NCBI RefSeq assembly: GCF_900107685.1
Contig: NZ_FNRQ01000003.1
Span: forward strand, 496,001 to 560,000
From: Paraburkholderia sartisoli
GTDB taxonomy: Bacteria; Pseudomonadota; Gammaproteobacteria; Burkholderiales; Burkholderiaceae
Direction of reading: 5' to 3'
DNA length: 64,000 bases
Positions 17,530 to 26,600 of this stretch are shown in pieces. The position numbers and the translations under genes were made by a program. Each line of letters starts with the position of its first letter. Positions within the stretch are counted from its first letter, which is position 1. Below the pieces are notes generated by a model. It did not search any database. It worked only from the letters and a program-made list of their open reading frames with translations, and was not told the DNA's origin.

Positions 17530-18903
17530 TCAATTTCGCAGCATGTACGTTTCGTACTCGAGCGAAGCGAATTTCCTGTCGAGCACCGTGACGGCCGCGA
17601 TCACCACGGCCAGCAGCGCCAGCGCGAAACCATAGCCGTACGAATCGGGGCCGAGCCACAGTGTAAAGCCGGTAAAGACGCCGTTGAGCACGACGAACGC
17701 CGCTGTCAGCTTCAGCACGATGCGACGGCCGTCGAGATAGAAGAACACGTTCAGCAGGCCGAGCAGCAACACCTGCAGGCTCGCTGAAATCACGTCGATG
17801 ATCAGCAGCGGCAGATAGAGCGTCGAAATATGCAGCGATTCGAGAATCCCCGCGCCGAACGCCACGATCAGCAACAGCACGACCGCCTGCACCTTGATGA
17901 TCTCATACAGGCCGGTGCGCACGCTGCCCACCATCATGTCGCGCATCTCGTTGATATGGTGCAGCGTCGCGCCGCTGCGCACCGCGTCGTAGAACGCATC
18001 GTAGTATTCGACGAAATCCGCTTCGATACGCACCAGAAACGTCGCCATGCCCGGCATCACGCACAGGTACGCGATGAAAACCGGAATGTCGTAGATCACC
18101 GACGCGTGCAGCGGCCCGATCACCTGTGTGCCCGTACCCGGCGCATACCAGAACATGAACTTGTCGAGCCACACACCCAGGTTGAAGAGCAGACCCACGA
18201 CCGCGAGGCTGGGATAGGCAAAGCGCCGCTGGAACACTTCGAACGAGATGAAACGCGTGCTGCGGTAGTCGCGGTAAATGAGGCCCGACAAACCGGTCAG
18301 CAAAACCAGATGCCCCGCGACGAACCCGCCAAGCAGGCCCACGAGGCCATGCCTGTTGAGCAGCAGCGCGAACGCGACCGTACACGTATAGCCGACGAGA
18401 AACACCAGCAGGATCTGCCGGTACTGCTTGACGCTCGACAGAAAGATCACCGCGATCCAGATGTTGCTCACCACGACAAAGCCCGCCACCATCAGCAGCC
18501 GGTACAGCAGCGGTTCGGCGCGAAACAGGCACGCCATCGCGATGATGCCGCATACACCCGACACGATCGTCGAGACGAGCACCACGCCGTTGTAGTTCGA
18601 CAGCACGAGGTCGTCGCGCTTTTCGAACAGGCGGTCGGAGATAAAACGCGTGAACGACAGCTGCAACGGCCCCGTCAGTATCAGGCTGAGCGCGATGATG
18701 TAGGTCACCGACACCTGGAACTGCACGATCGCGTACTTCGGAATCACGAACGCAAGGCTCAGCACGCCGATGATCAGAATGCCGAAGATCGACAGGATCA
18801 GCGGGCCCGAACTGATCAGGCCCGCGTAAGCGTACGCGCGCGCCACGCCGGTCAGCGTTTCGCGCCGCAGGATTTTGCGTAGTTCGAAGCCGATACCCGC
18901 CAT
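17530..18903 (-). CDS. pelG: Pel exopolysaccharide flippase-like membrane protein PelG
   Basis: PelG is the inner-membrane transporter-like subunit of the PelDEFG synthase and probably moves the growing polymer across the membrane. The 457-residue product starts MAGIGFELRKILRRETLTGV and has about 12 hydrophobic segments, including SSGPLILSIFGILIIGVLSL and YIIALSLILTGPLQLSFTRF, as in the MOP/oligosaccharidyl-lipid flippase-like PelG family. Length matches the family (about 456). The start shares one base with the pelF stop, so the two are translationally coupled. The next gene downstream is the separate hydrolase. Confidence 0.95.
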   Translation of the reverse strand: MAGIGFELRKILRRETLTGVARAYAYAGLISSGPLILSIFGILIIGVLSLAFVIPKYAIVQFQVSVTYIIALSLILTGPLQLSFTRFISDRLFEKRDDLVLSNYNGVVLVSTIVSGVCGIIAMACLFRAEPLLYRLLMVAGFVVVSNIWIAVIFLSSVKQYRQILLVFLVGYTCTVAFALLLNRHGLVGLLGGFVAGHLVLLTGLSGLIYRDYRSTRFISFEVFQRRFAYPSLAVVGLLFNLGVWLDKFMFWYAPGTGTQVIGPLHASVIYDIPVFIAYLCVMPGMATFLVRIEADFVEYYDAFYDAVRSGATLHHINEMRDMMVGSVRTGLYEIIKVQAVVLLLIVAFGAGILESLHISTLYLPLLIIDVISASLQVLLLGLLNVFFYLDGRRIVLKLTAAFVVLNGVFTGFTLWLGPDSYGYGFALALLAVVIAAVTVLDRKFASLEYETYMLRN

Positions 18904-20543
18904 CAGCGTGTCTCCTGCGTTTGTGTGTCGCCTGGTGCGCCGGTCTGTGCGGCACGCGCGGCGTGCGGCATCGGGCAGCGCGCTACGGCCTGAACCGCAC
19001 TGGCGGAATCGGGCGCGGCCGCGAGTTTTTCGTAAAGGGTGCGGTAACTGTCGATCATCTGCGCGCGCGTGTAATAGCGGCGCACACGCGCAAGACCCGC
19101 CTGCTGCGCGGCGAGCCAGCGCGCGTCGTCACCGAGCAGCAACAGCACCGCCGAAGCGAACGCCGCCGGATTCGCGAGCTGCACGACGAGGCCGGCCGAA
19201 CCGAGCGCGCGATCCTCCGCGGTTTCGCCTTCAATCAGCTGGCGGCACGATCCTACGTCGGTGGTGATCGCCGGCACGCCGGCCGCGAAGCCCTCCAGCA
19301 CGACGAGCGGCAGCGCCTCGCTGATCGACGTCAGCGCGATCACGTCGATTTTCGGCAGCACGTCATCGATGCGCTGGAAGCCGAGGAACTTCACGTTCTT
19401 CGAGAGACCAAGGCTTTCGACCAGCGCCCGGCACTCGAGCGCATACGCCGGGTCTTCCTCTTCCGGGCCGATGATCCAGCCTTCGATGTCGGGCATCGTG
19501 CGCGACGCGATAAAGAGCGCGCGGATAAACGTCTTGATGTCCTTGATCGGCACCACGCGCCCGATCAGCCCCACCACGCGATGCGGACCCGCTACCCGCT
19601 TCGCGACGAGCGGCGCGAGGCCGTCCACGTCGACACCGTTCGGAATGCTCCGCGTGCGGCTCGCGTCTGCGCCGTCGGCGATCTGGCGCTGGCGGTTCGC
19701 TTCGTACAGCGCGACGATATCGCCGGCCGCATCGTAGGCCATCTTGCCGATCGCCTCGAAGAAGCGCACCCACAGCTCGCGAAAATAGCTGACCTTCGAG
19801 ATGTCGCGCTCGAACACGCCGCGGCTGTCGCGAATCCAGCGGCTTTGCAGCAGGTCGATCTTGCGTTCCTTCGTATAGATGCCATGCTCGGACACGAGCA
19901 GCGGACGGCGCGTGCGGTGACGCAGGATCGCGCCGAGAAAACCCGCATACCCGGTCGACACCGTGTGATACACGCGGGCCGGCGGCAGCGTTTCGGCGAT
20001 GCGCACCAGTTGCCACAGCGGCTTGTGCATGATGCGCACGGTCCAGAAGTAGTCGGTGAACGACGGGTCCGTGCAGTACTGCTGGTATTGATCGACGATG
20101 GTTTCCCATGCCGCGCGGCTCGTCAGGAACTGCGCTTCGCTCAACGCACCGTTTTCGCCGAGCATCGGGATCATGCCGGCCATCAGGCCGTCCGCGTGCG
20201 GCGCGCGCTGCGGGTCGCGCAGCGCCGCGTGCAGTTCGGCCGAGTGCGCGAACGCGGCGCGGTCCCCTTCCATCGCATGCGGCTGGCGCATGTCCGCGTC
20301 GGCATGTTCGTACAGGTAATGCGCCTCGAAATGCACGACGTTGTCGGGCAGCGCGTAGGCCGCAGCCGCGTAGTCTTCCTCGCGGCTGCCGAGAAAGACA
20401 ATCGAAAAACGCGTGGACGGGTACGCCCTCACCATGTCGTTGACCCAGCTCGACACACCGCCGCGCACATACGGAAACGTGCCCTCGAGCAACAGGCAGA
20501 CATCGGCATCGGCGGCGCGGCGCATCAGGGACGGTTTCGTCAT
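18903..20543 (-). CDS. pelF: Pel glycosyltransferase PelF (GT4)
   Basis: PelF is the cytosolic GT-B glycosyltransferase that polymerises the Pel backbone from UDP-GalNAc/GalN-type donors. The 546-residue product starts MTKPSLMRRAADADVCLLLE. It has the GTFPYVRGGVSSWVNDMV signature of the PelF N-terminal Rossmann domain, the SEHGIYTKERKID segment, IPNGVDVDGL, and a GT4 EX7E motif (E409 to E417 in SISEALPLVVLEGFAAG). The ATG at 20541-20543 overlaps the pelE stop (ATGA). A longer open frame to 20768 runs over pelE and is rejected. The last 35 or so residues are Ala/Pro-rich and poorly conserved. Confidence 0.96.
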   Translation of the reverse strand: MTKPSLMRRAADADVCLLLEGTFPYVRGGVSSWVNDMVRAYPSTRFSIVFLGSREEDYAAAAYALPDNVVHFEAHYLYEHADADMRQPHAMEGDRAAFAHSAELHAALRDPQRAPHADGLMAGMIPMLGENGALSEAQFLTSRAAWETIVDQYQQYCTDPSFTDYFWTVRIMHKPLWQLVRIAETLPPARVYHTVSTGYAGFLGAILRHRTRRPLLVSEHGIYTKERKIDLLQSRWIRDSRGVFERDISKVSYFRELWVRFFEAIGKMAYDAAGDIVALYEANRQRQIADGADASRTRSIPNGVDVDGLAPLVAKRVAGPHRVVGLIGRVVPIKDIKTFIRALFIASRTMPDIEGWIIGPEEEDPAYALECRALVESLGLSKNVKFLGFQRIDDVLPKIDVIALTSISEALPLVVLEGFAAGVPAITTDVGSCRQLIEGETAEDRALGSAGLVVQLANPAAFASAVLLLLGDDARWLAAQQAGLARVRRYYTRAQMIDSYRTLYEKLAAAPDSASAVQAVARCPMPHAARAAQTGAPGDTQTQETR

Positions 20544-21550
20544 GACCAGTAGCTCACAGCCGGTTTGAGTGTAGGAAACACCGCGGCGTTGCCAAGCGAT
20601 GCGAGCAGCGCGGACACCTGGCGGTAATCGCCCCGCAGATACGCAACCTCGGCGAGCCACGGCACGAGCCGCTCGCGCGGGAAGCCGAGCGCCTGCGCGC
20701 GCGCCATGCTCGCTTCGGCGTCTTCGGGCTTGCCGTTGGCGAGCGCGAGACGGCCGCGGATCAGCCACAACGCGGCGTCGCCGTCGTCGGTGTCGAGCGC
20801 GGCGCGTGCATGGCGGTCCGCCTGTTCGAGCGTGTGACGGTACACGGCGCCCTGCACGAGGTTCTGGTACACGAGTTCGAAATGCAGTTCCGCGAGACGC
20901 CGGTTGAGCGCATGACGTTCGCCGTCATCGTTGGCGGCTTCGAGCGCCTGGCCGGTCTGGTAGATCTTCTGCATGATCTCGTTCTCGGCGTGGTCGAGCG
21001 TGCCGTACGCAATCAGGCGCACGTCTTCCAGCGGATCGGCGAGCAGTTCGCGCAGCAGCGTGCCGGTCGTGCGCGTGGGCATGCCCTGGATCGCGACGAG
21101 CGCCGTCAGCCGGTCGTTGGCGGGAACCTGCGTGTTCGCGAGGCGCGCCTGCAGCCGCGCGCCGCCGCCATGCGAGACGCGCGACACGAGCCACGAGACG
21201 AACTGCGGACGCGGCACATCGGCGAGCAACCCGCTTTCCCGCGAACCGGGGAAACAGGCGGCCCAGAGGCAGCTCGTCAACACGACGAGGCCGCCGCACA
21301 GCGGCACGAACGTACACAGCAGCCACAGCAGAAGCAGCGACGCGCCGCGCGGCTCGCGGTAGCGCACGGGCAGAAAGCCGCTCAGCGTCACGGCCTCGGC
21401 GAATCCGGCGACGGCCTGGATCACGAGAAACAGCAGCAGCGGATCGACGCCAGCGGCCGGGTGCAGCAGCTGCCGGAGCGCGGCACCCTGCGCGATCACG
21501 GCGACCACGGCGGCAAGCGCCGTCACGAGAAGAGTGCGGGCGTTAGACAT
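20540..21550 (-). CDS. pelE: Pel synthase membrane/TPR subunit PelE
   Basis: PelE links the membrane PelD/PelG complex with PelF. The 336-residue product from ATG 21548-21550 starts MSNARTLLVTALAAVVAVIA. It has hydrophobic segments near residues 7-25, 36-56 and 73-95. A helical-repeat (TPR-like) region follows, with repeats such as DGDAALWLIRGRLALANGKP and an EDAEASMARAQALGF helix. The layout (membrane helices then TPR) and the position between pelD and pelF identify it; the sequence alone is poorly conserved. It overlaps the pelD end by eight bases and pelF by four. An upstream extension to 21703 lies inside pelD and is rejected. Confidence 0.9.
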   Translation of the reverse strand: MSNARTLLVTALAAVVAVIAQGAALRQLLHPAAGVDPLLLFLVIQAVAGFAEAVTLSGFLPVRYREPRGASLLLLWLLCTFVPLCGGLVVLTSCLWAACFPGSRESGLLADVPRPQFVSWLVSRVSHGGGARLQARLANTQVPANDRLTALVAIQGMPTRTTGTLLRELLADPLEDVRLIAYGTLDHAENEIMQKIYQTGQALEAANDDGERHALNRRLAELHFELVYQNLVQGAVYRHTLEQADRHARAALDTDDGDAALWLIRGRLALANGKPEDAEASMARAQALGFPRERLVPWLAEVAYLRGDYRQVSALLASLGNAAVFPTLKPAVSYWS

Positions 21551-22952
21551 CGAGGCCGCTTCGCTGAAGAAGGCGCCGCAGCGCCGTGCCCGGTTCGGCG
21601 CCGTCGAGGTGCAGCGTATGCACGCCCACCCGCGCCGCTTCGAGATCGGTATTGAACTGCGCCGCCAGGCTGCCCTCGGTCCGCGCGAGATAGCCGTCGA
21701 CACCGGTGGTGTCGGTGGCGGGCATCAGGTTCACCAGCACCGACTGCTTCGCGGTACGCAGCGGCCACATCACGTCGAGCGCGCGGCGGCGGCGCATCAC
21801 GTGCTCGAACAGCGAGTCGCCGGCTTCATCGTGCGGGAACACGAGCGCGACGAGCGAGGACTCGACGCCCGCATCGCGCTGCAGGCGCGTCAAGCGCCCG
21901 AGGTCGAGCGCGAAATCGTACGGGCAGCCCGGCACCGTGTCGAGAATCCGCTGCACGAACGCCGAGTGTTCGACGCCGTCAGCGTAGTAGCCGAGCAGCA
22001 CGAGCAGCAGCTGCAGGTTGTCGAAGTTCAGCGACAGGAACGGCATGCGCTTCACGACCAGCAGCGCGATCAGTTCGCCATCGGCGGACACGAGCGGCGC
22101 GCACACGACGTAATGCGTATTCGTCACCGGCGTCTCTTCGTGCTTCAGATGCGCGATGGCGAGCGTGCCGATCGCGTGCGTGACGAGTTCGTCCTTCGGA
22201 TCGAAGTCGAAGGTGTCGCCGATGCGCGCGACCGCTTCGGTCGACGGACGTCCGCCATGCACCGGATACAGCGCCGCGACTTCGACCTGGCAGGCCTGCG
22301 CGACGAATTCGAGCAGACCGTGCGCACCCGGCAGCGCCTCATCGTGCGCATGGACAGGTGCCGAAGCCTCTGCCCCATGCGCCACCGAAAGACGGCGCAA
22401 CTCGGTGATCGAATCGCGCAGCGTGGTGGGCTTCGACAGCAGGTCCTTTTCGAGCCGCTCGTGCGACAGGCGCAGCAGATAGTGGCTGTTCGTCAGCGCG
22501 ACGAGCCGGTCGTTCAGGTAATCGTTGAGCGCGGACGCGCGCCGGGTGCGGCTGCCCCACGTGTCGCCGAAGTGGCCGGTGATGATCGTCTCGATGAGAC
22601 CACCCGCGAAGAACATCACGGGAAACGCGCCGCCGTGCGGATAGAACAGCGCCCAGTCGAGGACCAGCAGCGCGCCCGCGAGCAGCCCGAGCAGCGTGCC
22701 GTAGCGCAGCGCGACGACGAGCGCGGCGAGCCACAGCCACGGAAAGCCCGCGCCGAGCAGCAGCGGATCATGCGGATCGACCCACCACGCGACACCGCAC
22801 ACGACAGCCATGAAGACGATTGACTCGACGATCGCGAACGGCCGCGCCACAGCAGGGGCCAGAAAACGGCGCACGCGCCCGAGGTTGCCAAACGGATTGG
22901 CATTGCGCGGTTTCGATGCGCCAGGGGCGGATTGCACGGCGGCGGTATTCAC
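21543..22952 (-). CDS. pelD: c-di-GMP receptor PelD
   Basis: PelD is the inner-membrane c-di-GMP sensor that switches on Pel polymerisation. The 469-residue product has four hydrophobic segments (about residues 40-125), a short coiled stretch, a GAF domain (about 180-330, with QVEVAALYPVHGG and YVVCAPLVSADGELIALLVV) and a C-terminal degenerate GGDEF-like domain without a GGDEF motif. An RxxD inhibitory-site motif is present at R390-D393 (RALD in the VMRRRRALDVMW stretch), with another Arg at 424 in YLARTEG. In Pseudomonas PelD the c-di-GMP ligands R367/D370 and R402 show nearly the same spacing (35 versus 34). c-di-GMP control is therefore likely retained. It begins 81 bases after the pelC stop. 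Confidence 0.95.
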   Translation of the reverse strand: MNTAAVQSAPGASKPRNANPFGNLGRVRRFLAPAVARPFAIVESIVFMAVVCGVAWWVDPHDPLLLGAGFPWLWLAALVVALRYGTLLGLLAGALLVLDWALFYPHGGAFPVMFFAGGLIETIITGHFGDTWGSRTRRASALNDYLNDRLVALTNSHYLLRLSHERLEKDLLSKPTTLRDSITELRRLSVAHGAEASAPVHAHDEALPGAHGLLEFVAQACQVEVAALYPVHGGRPSTEAVARIGDTFDFDPKDELVTHAIGTLAIAHLKHEETPVTNTHYVVCAPLVSADGELIALLVVKRMPFLSLNFDNLQLLLVLLGYYADGVEHSAFVQRILDTVPGCPYDFALDLGRLTRLQRDAGVESSLVALVFPHDEAGDSLFEHVMRRRRALDVMWPLRTAKQSVLVNLMPATDTTGVDGYLARTEGSLAAQFNTDLEAARVGVHTLHLDGAEPGTALRRLLQRSGLDV

Positions 22953-23033
22953 GGCCTGTTCCTTATGACGTGTCGCGTTGCTGATGAACGGCTGGCTGCG
23001 GGCGACGGCTGACGATGACGGGAAGTGCTGAAC

Positions 23034-23585
23034 TTAATGACCCGCGCCCAGCGGCGAGAGCACCTTGCCGATCAGAACGGTCGCGACATCCGACAGGCCG
23101 GAACGGCTCCAGCCCGTACGCGTGCCGGTCGCGCTCCACACGACGAGGCCACTCGAGACGTCGAGCAGCTCGAACGTGACGCCCACCGCCGGCTCGCCAT
23201 CCACGCCGGCCTTGTAGCGCCATTCCTCGACTGCGCCCGTCAGCACGTATTTCACGTGCTGCGCGCGCGCCCAGTCGAGTTTCTTGCTGATGCTGTCGCC
23301 CTGCGCGGTGTCGAACATCGCGTTCGCGCTCGCGTCGGCGGGTGCCACGCGCACGTTGGTCAGGCCGCTGGCGCGCAGCGCGTTGGCGGCGATCGAACCG
23401 GCGCTGCGGCCGGCGTCGGGCGTTTCGCTGTAGTTCGCGATCGGCGCCACGGCCACCGCATCCGCTGCCGACAGCGCGGGCGCCGCCGTCTGCCTCACCG
23501 TGCCGCACGCGGTCACGAGCAGAACCGATGCGACCGCTGTCGCGCACCACGTACCCAGACGGGCAAACCCCTTGATACCTATCAT
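23034..23585 (-). CDS. pelC: Pel outer-membrane lipoprotein PelC
   Basis: PelC forms a ring of lipoproteins at the inner face of the outer membrane that guides Pel towards the PelB pore. The 183-residue product starts MIGIKGFARLGTWCATAVAS and has a lipobox LLVTAC with C27 as the lipidated residue. The mature domain contains VAVAPIANYSETPDAGRSAG, KYVLTGAVEEWRYKAG and the FELLDVSSGLVVWSATGTRT strand pair, as in the PelC fold. GAGGAG seven bases upstream supports the ATG at 23583-23585; a longer frame to 23687 overlaps the pelB end and lacks a signal sequence. It lies 98 bases after pelB. Confidence 0.93.
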   Translation of the reverse strand: MIGIKGFARLGTWCATAVASVLLVTACGTVRQTAAPALSAADAVAVAPIANYSETPDAGRSAGSIAANALRASGLTNVRVAPADASANAMFDTAQGDSISKKLDWARAQHVKYVLTGAVEEWRYKAGVDGEPAVGVTFELLDVSSGLVVWSATGTRTGWSRSGLSDVATVLIGKVLSPLGAGH

Positions 23586-23683
23586 GGAACAGCTCCTCAA
23601 ATAACGTCGAAATTGTCTGCTTGCCGGGAGCGCGCCCGCGGCTGTCCGCCGCCTGGTCCGCCCCGATGGTACGAACTTCTTCT

Positions 23684-26600
23684 TCAATAGAACCAGCTGT
23701 AGCGCGCGCCCACTTCCGTCACGGGCGTCCCGACCTTCGTCACGCGGTCATGCTCCAGATACATCGAAAGATGATCGCCGCCGAACACGGTGCCCGCCAC
23801 GCCGACGCTCAACTGCGGACCCCAGCCCTGAATCGAGTCGTGCAGGATGCCGACGTCCATGAACGGACGCCAGCGATGCGTGTACTGCTCGCGCAGATCG
23901 TTGCCGAAGCCGAAATACAGGCCGTACTGCGCGTACGTATCCGGAATGAACGCGCCAGCGAGCCCCGCCCCTGCCGGCACGATGCGCGAGATCAGCGCGT
24001 CCGGCTGGCCGCTTGCGGCATAGCTGCCACGCGTGCCGACGAGCCGCAGCGTGAAGTCGGGATAGACCGTGTGAAAGCGGTACGCGATTTCGCCGGTCGA
24101 CAGGATGCCGCTGCCCAGATACGTGCGCGCCTGGCTATAGAAGCGGTCCGCCTCGACGGTGCCTGACAGCTCGAGGCGCTCGGTCACGCGATATGTCAGG
24201 CCGGCGATCAGGTTGTCCTTCATGCCGCCGACCTGCAGCGTTTGCGTTTCCGGCGCTGTTTCGTTGCGGCCCGCGTGCGCGGTCAGCGTGAGCGGCGAGT
24301 TGCGGCCGGTTTCGCCGTCGAGCGCGAGCGTATAGAAGCTGTCGAGCGCCTCGCGCCGGCCCGCCGTCACCATCAACGCGGAATCGAGCGTCTGGCGCCG
24401 GGCGAAGAATTCGAACGAGCGGTCCACCGAAGGCACGTTGATCAGCTGCGTCTCGTCCGTCGAACGCTGGAAGCGCTGGGTGCCCGTCACGCCGACCATG
24501 TAGCGCTCGGCGATCTTGCGGCTGCCCGAGAGCGTCTGCTCGATGTAGTCGAGCGGATGCTCGACGTAGCTCGTCACGCTCGCGCCGATCGACTGCGGCC
24601 AGTCGAGCGCCGTTTCGATGACACGCGTATGCAGGTCGGTGTTGTCCGGCGCGCCTTCGAGCCCCCTGAAGGCAAGCCGTTGCGCGGCATCCGGACGGTC
24701 GACCGCGCTCAACGCATCGATCCGGTTGTCGATCGGCAACCGGCCGCCTTCACGGTCGAGCACGCGGTTCATCGTCGTCGTGTCGCGGTCGGCGAGCGCG
24801 ATCGCGAGTTGCGCGTCGCCCGGCTGCAACAGCCGGCTCGCGTACTGCCGCGCGAGCCAGCGCTTCGCGAGCGGCAACGATTCGGTCGAGAGCGCCCACG
24901 CCACCGCGACGTCCTTCGCCACGGCCGATTTCAGACGGCCATCGTCGCGTGCGGCGGCATCCTTCGATGCGACGGGCGGCAGGCCGCGCACGTCGCCGAG
25001 CAGCGAGCGGCGTTCGAGCGGCGTTTTCTGACGGCTCGGGTCGTTCGCGAACAGGCTGTCGAGCAATGCCTTCGACACGTCGCCGTTCTCGAAGATCGTC
25101 GCGAGCGTCACGCCCTGGCCCGCCAGCTGTTCGCGGGTGTCCGCGTCACGGCCGGCACGACGCTTTAGCGCCGCGCTCGCGCCACGACCACGCGTGGCGA
25201 CTGCCTGCTCGTCGCTTTGCATCCGCACCCACACCGTGCGGCGGATCGACCACGCGAGATCCGGGCGGCCGGCCGCTTCCTGTGCGTCGGCGTAGGCGAG
25301 CAGCCAGAGCGGATCGCGCGACATCGTGGCCGCCTCCAGCCGCAGATAGCCGAGCGCGGCAACCGGGCGGTCCAGACGCAGCTCGGCGGCCGCATACGGC
25401 TCCCACAGCGATGACGTGCGTTGCGACGCGTCGCGCCACCTGGCCAGTGCCGCGCGCAGTTCGCTGTCGGTGCCGTAGTCGACCAGCATCCAGAGGAGCG
25501 CGGTGCGCAGGTCGTTGGGCGCCCCCGGTAATGTCATCGCGCGTTGCAGGTCGTGCAGCGCGTCGAACGGCCGGTCAGTCAGGCGATAGTATTCGGCGCG
25601 TGCGCCGAGGAAGCCCGGGTCCGCTTCGGCCGCGGCCTGCTGCGCCGGCGTCAGGCTCGCGAGCAGCGCGGCGACGCGTTCGGGTGCCTGCGCTTCCGTG
25701 TAGTAGTAGATCGCGTTCTGCAACGCGCGCGGCGTGCCGTCGCGGCGGTACTGCAATTCCGACGTGCGCGCGGCGTCGATCGGCCACGGGTCGTAGAAGT
25801 ACGTCATGTCGCCGAGGTCTTCGGGCGTGGCGACGCCCGTCGCAAGCAGATGCGCGTAGCCATCGTTGGCCGCCTTGTCCTGCTGCAGGAGACGCGCGAG
25901 TTGCGCGTAGTTGCGCCAGAACGCCTCGTCGTCGTTTTTCGCGCCATCGCGCGCTTTCTGCAACGCGTCGAACGCGCCCTTGTAGTCGCCGTGGCGATAC
26001 AGCAGGCTCGCTGTGCGCAGCGCGTACGTCGCGTTCTCCGGGTTGTGCGCCTGCAGCCTGTGATAGACCGCGAGCGCCGCGTCGTCCTTGCCGGCCCGCT
26101 CGTCGAGCGTGCCCATGCGCTCGTCGATCGCGTTGCCCTGCGCCCCGCGCGGCAGCGAAGCGAGGAACGCGAGTGCTTCGTCGGGCAGGCCGAGACGCTC
26201 GTAGGTCGCGACGACGTCGTCGACGAGTTTCAGATTGTCCGGATTCGCCTGCGATGCGTGCCTGAGCGCGGCGAGATAGGCGCGGTCGTCGTCCAGCATC
26301 GGCGCAATACGCAGCACGTTCGCCCATGCAGCCGGATCGTTCGACATCTCCGCGTAGGCGAGCCACGATTTCAGCGCAAGCGGCGATGCGTTGTTCCATT
26401 CGGCGACCTGCGCGAGGCGCTTCAGCCAGACGGCGGAATGCGGGTCTTTTTCGACCTGCTCCGACGCGATCTTCTGCGCGCTGGGGAGGTCGCCGGCTTC
26501 GACGAACGACTGGAATACGAGACCGGCTACGTCGCGGTTAGCTGCGCTGGTTGTTGTCGCGGGGCTGGCCGTTTTCGTGGCCTTCTTCGCGTCCGCCTTC

